Assembly: GCA_027489835.1 (NCBI GenBank)
Contig: JAIXZF010000465.1
Location: 1 to 6,467, forward strand
DNA length: 6,467 bases
Direction: 5' to 3'
DNA from: Hyphomicrobiales bacterium
Lineage (GTDB): Bacteria; Pseudomonadota; Alphaproteobacteria; Rhizobiales; Beijerinckiaceae
The position numbers and the translations under genes are program-made. Below, in pieces: positions 1 to 6,005 of this stretch. Within the stretch, counting starts at the first letter, position 1; each line of letters starts with the position of its first letter. Below the pieces are notes generated by a model. The model saw only the letters and a list, made by a program, of their open reading frames with translations, was not told where the DNA came from and ran no database searches.

Positions 1-421
1 CGGGCCGAGGCTCCAGCCCCGCCATCGAACGCATCAGCACCGCGCCCGACAGCGCCCGGGCTCCGCCGCGCATCAGCATCGCTGTGGTTATGTTCGCGCC
101 GTTCGAATAGCCGATGGCGACGGGCGGGCGGGCGAAGCCGAACGCGGCCGGAGCGGCCTCGATGGCGGACAACAACTCCGCTTGCCGTGCTTCTAGGTCG
201 GGCAAATCGAACACGCCCTCGCCATGGCGCCTGAACCAGCGGGTGACCGGCCCTTCCGTGCGGCGCCCGCGCAGGCCGAGCAGGGGGCTTCGAGGCGCGA
301 CGGCGCGGCCGAAGGCGATGAGGTCGCGCTCGTCGCCACCCGTGCCGTGCAGCAGGAGAAGCGGCGTCGCGTCGGCGTCACCGGGCTCGTGATGGATGTG
401 GAAGTCGTGGAATGTCGTCAT
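1..421 (-). CDS. Alpha/beta-hydrolase, phospholipase/carboxylesterase family (MhqD/YpfH-like), 3' end missing
   Basis: This gene runs off the left edge; 140 codons are visible from ATG at 421-419. The protein opens with a short strand region, then LHGTGGDE (residues 24-31), the oxyanion-hole loop typical of the phospholipase/carboxylesterase branch of alpha/beta-hydrolases. The nucleophile elbow is GYSNG (104-108), making Ser106 the catalytic serine; the Asp and His of the triad must lie beyond the edge. The usual family length is about 200-220 residues, so roughly a third is missing. No signal peptide is visible, so it is probably cytoplasmic. It lies 153 bases downstream of, and on the same strand as, an MhqO-like dioxygenase. 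In Bacillus, mhqD and mhqO belong to one quinone-responsive regulon, so a role in hydrolysing quinone or aromatic adducts is inferred. The ribosome binding site is weak (GGGAT about 10 bases upstream). A TTGCAT palindrome lies 36 bases upstream of the start, suggesting its own control. The exact substrate cannot be read from sequence. Confidence 0.88.
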   Translation of the reverse strand, partial: MTTFHDFHIHHEPGDADATPLLLLHGTGGDERDLIAFGRAVAPRSPLLGLRGRRTEGPVTRWFRRHGEGVFDLPDLEARQAELLSAIEAAPAAFGFARPPVAIGYSNGANITTAMLMRGGARALSGAVLMRSMAGLEPRP

Positions 422-456
422 GGCCCATATCCCGTGATCGTCGCATCATCGCGGCT

Positions 457-472
457 TTGCATTCGTATGCAA
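457..472. promoter_or_regulatory. 16-base inverted repeat TTGCAT-4-ATGCAA, candidate operator of the hydrolase gene
   Basis: Two perfect 6-base arms, TTGCAT (457-462) and ATGCAA (467-472), flank the 4-base centre TCGT. The site lies 36-51 bases upstream of the hydrolase start, in the gap between the two minus-strand genes. Its size and symmetry fit a dimeric repressor such as the MarR type. Related half-sites occur upstream of the dioxygenase (1581-1628). Regulator identity is unknown; no regulator gene is in the window. Confidence 0.4.
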
Positions 473-518
473 CGGTGTTTCTGGTTCGTGTGGTTCGAAG
501 GTGACCCACGCAAGTGTC

Positions 519-545
519 CGAGCCCGGCCGCGTGGGCCGGGCTCG
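519..545 (-). terminator. Strong G+C hairpin after the dioxygenase gene
   Basis: There is a perfect 11-base-pair stem (519-529 with 535-545) around a 5-base loop (530-534), 29 bases past the dioxygenase stop. No T-tract follows on either strand, so it is not a classic intrinsic terminator. It may be an attenuating or mRNA-stabilising hairpin that lowers expression of the downstream hydrolase relative to the dioxygenase. Confidence 0.45.
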
Positions 546-574
546 ATCTGCTTGGGTGGTTCCTGCGCTCAGGT

Positions 575-1522
575 TCAGGCGGCGCGCTCGAGCGTGGGCA
601 GGGCGCGGCTGATCGCATCGCGCTTCGGCTCGAGCCAGGCCGGCAGCTTCAACTCCTCGCCGAGCGTCTCCGCGGGTTCGTCCGCGGCGAAGCCGGGAGC
701 GTCCGTCGCGATCTCGAAGATCGCTCCGGATGGCTCGCGGAAGTAGATCGACCGGAAGTAGTTCCTGTCCTTCTGTTCCGTGGCCTGGATGCCGAACCCG
801 CTGCGAAGCGCCTCGCCCATTGCCGCCTGAGCCGCGTCGCTTTCCGCCCGAAAGGCGACGTGGTGCACCGAGCCGGCGCCCATGCGGCCGGGCAGGAAAT
901 CGCCCACGACGCGCAGGTCGACGGCCCCGCCGATGACGGGCGCCGCATCGTCTGCGCCGGCGACATGGCGGATGTAGGCGCCTTCGCGAGCGCTCTCCCG
1001 CATGCCCAGCGCGCCCGCCAGCACCGCTCCGGTGCGGTCTCCGGCCGCGACCCAGAGCGTCACGCTGCGAATGCCGCGGATCGCATGCCCGGCCGGAACG
1101 GAGCCGCCGTGCCAGGCATCGAGGCGGCCGGCGGAGGCCAGCGCGACCAGAGCCAGCCGCGTGCCGTCGGCATCACGGAAGGGCAGCATGGTCTCGCCGA
1201 AGCGCCTTTCCGGCGTCTCGAACACGACGCCATGGGCGATGAAGCGCTCCGTCCAGTAGCCGATGCTGGCCTCCGGCACCGCGAACACGGTCTCGCCGAC
1301 CTGGCCGACGCCGACGCGGCCCGGCCCTGCGCCTTCATGCGGAAAGAACGTCATGATGGTGCCGGGGCTGCCCGAACTGTCGCCGAAGTAGAGGTGATAG
1401 GTGCCGGGATCGTCGAAGTTCACGGTCTTCTTGACGAGCCGCAGGCCAAGGATGTCGCGGTAGAAGGCGAGGTTGCGCGCGGCGTCGCTGGCGATGGCCG
1501 TGACGTGGTGGATGCCTTTCAT
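575..1522 (-). CDS. Ring-cleaving dioxygenase, glyoxalase/vicinal-oxygen-chelate fold (MhqO-like)
   Basis: The protein has 315 residues, normal length for MhqO/MhqA-type dioxygenases. It contains two glyoxalase (VOC) modules, about 1-130 and 148-275. Module one begins GIHHVTAIASD (3-13). Module two starts at IRSVTLWV (151-158) and contains SVHHVAF (218-224) and IFEIATD (268-274). Candidate metal ligands are His5 or His6, His220 or His221, and Glu270, the His-His-Glu set of the fold. Family members open hydroquinone or catechol-type rings using iron and oxygen, detoxifying quinones in the cytoplasm; the specific substrate here is inferred. ATG at 1522-1520 is chosen because the conserved N-terminus begins there and AGGAG (1535-1531) sits 8 bases upstream. 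The reading frame stays open to 1726, but that stretch has no family similarity and lies in A+T-rich leader DNA. The hydrolase gene follows on the same strand. Annotators often call such proteins simply glyoxalase; lactoylglutathione lyase is unlikely at this length. Confidence 0.9.
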   Translation of the reverse strand: MKGIHHVTAIASDAARNLAFYRDILGLRLVKKTVNFDDPGTYHLYFGDSSGSPGTIMTFFPHEGAGPGRVGVGQVGETVFAVPEASIGYWTERFIAHGVVFETPERRFGETMLPFRDADGTRLALVALASAGRLDAWHGGSVPAGHAIRGIRSVTLWVAAGDRTGAVLAGALGMRESAREGAYIRHVAGADDAAPVIGGAVDLRVVGDFLPGRMGAGSVHHVAFRAESDAAQAAMGEALRSGFGIQATEQKDRNYFRSIYFREPSGAIFEIATDAPGFAADEPAETLGEELKLPAWLEPKRDAISRALPTLERAA

Positions 1523-1542
1523 TGTCTGATCTCCTGTCAAGG

Positions 1543-1558
1543 GGTGGCCCGAGCCACC
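1543..1558 (-). other. Small hairpin in the dioxygenase leader
   Basis: GGTGGC (1543-1548) and GCCACC (1553-1558) form a 6-base-pair stem with a 4-base loop. It lies 7 bases upstream of the AGGAG ribosome binding site of the dioxygenase. If transcribed it would sit in the 5' untranslated region; any effect on translation is speculative. Confidence 0.25.
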
Positions 1559-1580
1559 GTCCGCTGCGAGATGGCCCCGG

Positions 1581-1628
1581 CTTGCATCAAAGGAAAGGCT
1601 TGAAAGAAGGCGCTTGCGTCGATGCAAG
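1581..1628. promoter_or_regulatory. Cluster of three CTTGC(A/G)TC half-sites, candidate operator of the dioxygenase gene
   Basis: CTTGCATC (1581-1588) and CTTGCGTC (1613-1620) are direct copies exactly 32 bases apart, about three helical turns. GATGCAAG (1621-1628) is the exact inverse of the first copy. The last two abut, forming a 16-base palindrome with one mismatched pair (1613-1628). The cluster lies 59-106 bases upstream of the dioxygenase start in the divergent region. The same TTGC...ATGCAA core occurs at 457-472 before the hydrolase, which suggests one regulator controls both genes. This is pattern-based inference. Confidence 0.4.
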
Positions 1629-1710
1629 GTTAAGTCATCGTTTAAATCACGAACGTGAAACCATGTCTCTGCACCTGTATTTAAGGTGAATAAAAGTTCC
1701 GATTGGCCGA

Positions 1711-1726
1711 TTAACCACTTAACCAC
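1711..1726. repeat. Tandem 8-base repeat TTAACCAC x2
   Basis: TTAACCAC occurs twice head to tail (1711-1718, 1719-1726), and the inverse of its first six bases, GGTTAA, occurs at 1628-1633. The repeats lie in the A+T-richer part (about 1621-1800) of the divergent region, 71 bases or more upstream of the 147-residue protein gene. They could be promoter or binding-site elements; no convincing -35/-10 pair could be assigned on either strand. Confidence 0.3.
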
Positions 1727-1796
1727 TTCCCGCAGAGCAATGTCCGATCACGAACAGGAGCAAGCGACATAATAAATCGTCGCAAGGAGTCATCAG

Positions 1797-2240
1797 ATGA
1801 TTGCCGTTAATCTTCGCAGTTTTGTCGATCATGTTCTGGAAACGCGTGTGATCAGCGACGCCGACGTTCAATTCCTGGCCCGCGACATTCTTCCGGACGG
1901 CGCGATGTCCAACGAAGTCATCGATGTCCTCGTCGCGCTCGACCGCACGGTCGAGACATCTTCCGCCAACTGGGCCGAATTCCTCGTCGCCACCACGGTC
2001 GACTATGTGGTGTGGACCAGCCGGCCGACGGGCATCGTCAGCCGCGAGCTCGCGCAGTGGCTGATCACCACGCTGTCGATCGGTGACGGAGCCACGCCGA
2101 ACGCCATGCGCATCGCCTTCGAGGTCGTCCGCGAGGCCGAGCGTTGCGACGAAGCCCTGATCACCTTCGCCATGGGCAAGGCCGGGCTGAAGGCACGGCA
2201 GGACAAGTCGCGCAGCGACTACGCGCTCCTCGCATCCTGA
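1797..2240 (+). CDS. Hypothetical protein, 147 residues, possibly TerB-like helical
   Basis: I cannot name this protein. It has 147 residues, no signal peptide, no membrane segment and no cysteine-rich or nucleotide-binding motif. Most of it looks alpha-helical. Notable blocks are VISDADVQFLARDILPDG (18-35), an aromatic/acidic patch around NWAEFLV..TVDYVVW (58-73), and GIVSRELAQWLI (79-90). The order 'D/A-rich helix, ALDR, W-E-F-hydrophobic-VDY, G-IVS..L..WL' reminds me of alphaproteobacterial proteins loosely described as TerB-like; this is a memory-based resemblance, not a tested one. The start is well supported: AAGGAG (1784-1789) lies 7 bases before ATG. It is divergent from the dioxygenase across 274 bases of A+T-richer DNA. 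A 107-base gap separates it from the downstream carboxylase gene, so it is probably its own transcription unit. Codon use matches its neighbours, so recent transfer is not suggested. The evidence is good that it is a real gene; none supports a function. Confidence 0.82.
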   Translation: MIAVNLRSFVDHVLETRVISDADVQFLARDILPDGAMSNEVIDVLVALDRTVETSSANWAEFLVATTVDYVVWTSRPTGIVSRELAQWLITTLSIGDGATPNAMRIAFEVVREAERCDEALITFAMGKAGLKARQDKSRSDYALLAS

Positions 2241-2281
2241 CGGCCGCGGACGGCGCGACGGCAACACTTTTGGAGAAGTGG

Positions 2282-2297
2282 ACGGGCGCGAGCCCGT
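2282..2297 (+). terminator. Short hairpin between the hypothetical gene and the carboxylase gene
   Basis: ACGGGC (2282-2287) and GCCCGT (2292-2297) form a 6-base-pair stem with loop GCGA. It lies 42 bases after the hypothetical protein's stop and 50 bases before the carboxylase start. No T-tract follows. It may be a weak terminator or leader structure. Confidence 0.3.
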
Positions 2298-2347
2298 GTC
2301 CTAAACCCCGGCGGTCACAATCATAAAGACAGCTCGGGGCGGAGCGC

Positions 2348-4351
<2,004 letters not shown>

Positions 4352-4430
4352 CACGCGGCCTTCGCCTCGCCATCATGCGGCTTCAACCGCACCTTACGTC
4401 GCTGTAACCGCAACCAGCCTCGAGCCCGCC

Positions 4431-4979
4431 ATGCCGCTCTACTTCGCCTATGGCGCCAACATGGACGTCGCCGCGATGGCCGCGCGCTGCCCCGGGTCGA
4501 AGCCGCTGGGCCTCGCGCGCCTGCCGCGCCACCGCTTCGTCATCACGCGCGACGGCTATGCCTCGGTGCTGCGCGATCCGCGCCGCGAGGTGCATGGCGT
4601 GCTGTGGGATCTGGCGCTGTCGGATGTGCGGGCGCTCGACAAGTTCGAGGAGGTCGACCGCGGCCTCTATGCCAAGATCAACCAGAGCGTGATCGGGCTG
4701 GCCGGGCCGCGCCGCGCGCTCGTCTATGTCGGCGCGAGCGGCGAGGTCGGCGTGCCGCGCCCCGGCTATCTCGAAAGCGTGCTCGCCAGCGCCGAAAGCT
4801 GGAATCTGCCAGCGCCTTACCGGCAGGAGATGACACGCTTTCTCCGCTCGGGGCCCAGGCCGGAAGCGGCCGCCGTGCCGCCGCCGAAAGTGCATGGCGT
4901 GACGCCGCGCGCCGCCGCTCCGACGAGCACGGCCGGCTCGCCCAAGCGCGCATCCGATGCCTGGAGCTGGAAGCCTTGA
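4431..4979 (+). CDS. Gamma-glutamylcyclotransferase-like (AIG2/GGCT fold) protein
   Basis: The protein has 182 residues. It opens with MPLYFAYGANM, where YGAN (7-10) is the substrate-loop signature of the GGCT/AIG2 fold (usually YGSN). LDKFEEVDRGLY (69-80) supplies the expected catalytic glutamate, most likely Glu73. AYV-like strand RRALVYVG (94-101) and PGYLESVL (111-118) complete the fold. Known members release 5-oxoproline from gamma-glutamyl dipeptides or glutathione-derived peptides, or act on other gamma-glutamyl amines; the substrate here is not determined. Residues 141-182 form a Pro/Ala-rich, probably disordered tail ending in WSWKP, beyond the fold. ATG at 4431 is chosen because the family N-terminus starts there. 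The frame is open back to 4326, but that part overlaps the carboxylase and is unrelated. No good ribosome binding site is visible. It lies 79 bases after pccA on the same strand, so read-through transcription is plausible, and its stop overlaps the next gene's start. Confidence 0.85.
   Translation: MPLYFAYGANMDVAAMAARCPGSKPLGLARLPRHRFVITRDGYASVLRDPRREVHGVLWDLALSDVRALDKFEEVDRGLYAKINQSVIGLAGPRRALVYVGASGEVGVPRPGYLESVLASAESWNLPAPYRQEMTRFLRSGPRPEAAAVPPPKVHGVTPRAAAPTSTAGSPKRASDAWSWKP
4963..4966 (+). promoter_or_regulatory. GGAG ribosome binding site that sets the TTG start of the acylphosphatase
   Basis: GGAG lies inside the end of the cyclotransferase gene, 9 bases before TTG at 4976. No ATG or GTG in the right frame is close to the conserved N-terminus, so this site decides the start. 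Confidence 0.55.
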
Positions 4980-5269
4980 AGGTCGTCCACCTCGTGGCGC
5001 GGGGGCTGGTGCAGGGCGTCGGTTACCGCATGTGGTGCGCGGCGCGGGCCGAGGCGCTCGGTCTCGAAGGCTGGGCGCGCAACCGGCGTGACGGCACGGT
5101 CGAGGCCGTTTTCGCTGGCGAGGCAGATGCTGTCGACGAGATGCTCGAGGCCTGCCGCTCCGGCCCGCCCATGGCGCGGGTCGATGCGCTCGACGTGAGG
5201 GAGGGTCCCGGCGCGCTGCTCGACCTTCGGGACGGGCAGGGCGGCTTCGTCGTGCTGGCGACGGCGTGA
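4976..5269 (+). CDS. acyP: Acylphosphatase
   Basis: This is a 97-residue protein, the normal size for acylphosphatases, which hydrolyse carboxyl-phosphate bonds such as acetyl phosphate or 1,3-bisphosphoglycerate in the cytoplasm. The signature GLVQGVGYR (10-18) gives the phosphate-binding loop and catalytic Arg18; GWARNRRDGTVEA (32-44) gives the catalytic Asn36. The end, GGFVVLATA, fits the last strand, although the usual final aromatic/Arg pattern is relaxed. The best start is TTG at 4976-4978, which shares bases with the cyclotransferase stop TGA (4977-4979) and has GGAG 9 bases upstream. This overlap implies translational coupling. The frame is open much further upstream (to 4604), but that stretch lies in another frame of the cyclotransferase and is not part of this protein, so automatic start prediction may extend it wrongly. 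It converges with the small membrane protein gene. Confidence 0.88.
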   Translation: MKVVHLVARGLVQGVGYRMWCAARAEALGLEGWARNRRDGTVEAVFAGEADAVDEMLEACRSGPPMARVDALDVREGPGALLDLRDGQGGFVVLATA

Positions 5270-5275
5270 CCGCGC

Positions 5276-5455
5276 TCAGCCGGTGACGAAGCGCGCAACC
5301 AGCCGCACGGCGGCGGTGATGCCGAAGGCGATGATGATGAAGGTGAGGACGCGGTGACGCGTCGTGCGGTCCGGCAGGTAGGGCGACAGCTGGCGCAGGA
5401 TGAACTTGCGGAACAGCCAGAGCGTCACCGCCGTGCCGGTGAGGAACCAGGTCAT
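5276..5455 (-). CDS. Small membrane protein, 59 residues, unknown function
   Basis: The reading frame from ATG 5455-5453 gives 59 residues: a hydrophobic segment around 3-17 (FLTGTAVTLWLF), a basic/polar middle (FRKFILRQLSPYLPDRTTRHR, about 15-35), and a second hydrophobic helix at 37-56 rich in Ile, Phe and Val. Two membrane helices with a short, positively charged loop are predicted by eye; the charge pattern suggests the loop faces the cytoplasm. AAAAGGG (5470-5464) lies 8 bases upstream as a ribosome binding site. The frame is open further upstream to 5743, but that part runs through the rhodanese gene in another frame. The gene follows the rhodanese by 37 bases on the same strand, so the two are probably one operon. 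The function is unknown. Being conserved next to a rhodanese would suggest sulfur or redox work at the membrane, but that is speculation. Confidence 0.65.
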   Translation of the reverse strand: MTWFLTGTAVTLWLFRKFILRQLSPYLPDRTTRHRVLTFIIIAFGITAAVRLVARFVTG

Positions 5456-5492
5456 GCGCGGGGCCCTTTTGCGGGGACGCGGAGCGCGGACG

Positions 5493-5909
5493 TCATGCCT
5501 TCGCCGGAGGAGGGGCGGGCGGCTCGATGGGCGCGCCGGCCGTCTTCCACGCGCCGAAGCCGCCGGCGATGTGCGCCACGGGCTTGAGGCCCATATCCTG
5601 CGCCGTCTTCGCTGCCAGCGCCGAGCGCCAGCCGCCGGCGCAGAAGAACACGAAGCGCTTGTCCTCCTGGAACACCGGCTTGGCGTAAGGGCTTTCGGGA
5701 TCGATCCAGAATTCCAGCATGCCGCGCGGGCAATGGAAGGCACCGGGCAGCTTGCCCTCGCGCTCCAGTTCGCGCGGATCGCGCAGGTCGACGAAGACGA
5801 CTCCGGGGTCGCCGACGAGCGCAGCCGCCTCGGCGACGGGCAGCGTCACGATCTCGGCCTCGGCTTCGGCCAGCAGCGCCTTGTAGCCTTTGACAATCGT
5901 CTGGGGCAT
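5493..5909 (-). CDS. Single-domain rhodanese-like sulfurtransferase
   Basis: The protein has 138 residues in one rhodanese domain. FVDLRDPRELEREGKLPGAFHCPRG (39-63) is the CH2A-like N-terminal block. The active-site loop is FFCAGGWRSALAA (88-100), with Cys90 as the persulfide-forming cysteine and Arg95-Ser96 after it, the CxxxxRS pattern. HIAGGFGAWKTAGAPIE (113-129) is the typical end, followed by a Pro/Ala-rich tail. An insertion FWIDPESPYAKPVF (67-80) before the last core strands marks a subfamily I have seen annotated only as 'rhodanese-like'. Such proteins move sulfane sulfur between thiols; the donor and acceptor here are unknown. No signal peptide, so probably cytoplasmic. ATG 5909-5907 is supported by GAGGAAGA (5923-5916), 6 bases upstream. 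The frame is open to 6098 but the extension is unconserved and overlaps the divergent gene's start. It is followed by a small membrane protein gene. Confidence 0.9.
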   Translation of the reverse strand: MPQTIVKGYKALLAEAEAEIVTLPVAEAAALVGDPGVVFVDLRDPRELEREGKLPGAFHCPRGMLEFWIDPESPYAKPVFQEDKRFVFFCAGGWRSALAAKTAQDMGLKPVAHIAGGFGAWKTAGAPIEPPAPPPAKA

Positions 5910-5964
5910 GGATGGTCTTCCTCGTGCGGCGCGGACAGTGCCGGGCGCGGATGGCAAGGTCAAT

Positions 5965-5984
5965 GGCCGGGTTTGGCTCCGGCC
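5965..5984. promoter_or_regulatory. Inverted repeat GGCCGG-8-CCGGCC in the divergent gap
   Basis: Perfect 6-base arms (5965-5970 and 5979-5984) surround an 8-base centre in the 96-base gap between the divergent rhodanese and DUF599-type genes. The gap must hold both promoters, but I could not assign a -35/-10 pair on either strand. The repeat could be an operator or simply G+C-rich chance. Confidence 0.25.
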
Positions 5985-5993
5985 GGTCGTGGC

Positions 5994-6000
5994 AAGGAGG
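5994..6000 (+). promoter_or_regulatory. AAGGAGG Shine-Dalgarno sequence that sets a TTG start
   Basis: AAGGAGG is a near-perfect match to the 16S anti-Shine-Dalgarno and lies 5 bases before TTG at 6006. No in-frame ATG occurs until 6123, inside the protein, and GTG at 6024 is too far away, so this site fixes the TTG as the start. Confidence 0.7.
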
Positions 6001-6005
6001 GTCGG

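Noticed and set aside
481..499. Two GGTTCG words 9 bases apart (483-488, 492-497)
   Set aside because: They are short, close to the background expected in this composition, and not repeated at the other operator-like locus.
224..1603. A 459-codon plus-strand open frame opposite the dioxygenase and hydrolase genes
   Set aside because: It is the complement of two clearly recognisable minus-strand genes. Its protein is low-complexity Arg/Ala/Gly-rich without a domain, as expected for a shadow frame in G+C-rich DNA.
1523..1726. N-terminal extension of the dioxygenase to an ATG at 1726
   Set aside because: The family N-terminus begins at 1522 with a good ribosome binding site. The extension covers the operator-like repeats and A+T-rich leader and has no similarity to the family.
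1719..2267. A 182-codon minus-strand frame opposite the 147-residue protein gene
   Set aside because: The plus-strand frame has the better ribosome binding site and a normal, helical composition. The minus frame has an irregular composition and no recognisable motif.
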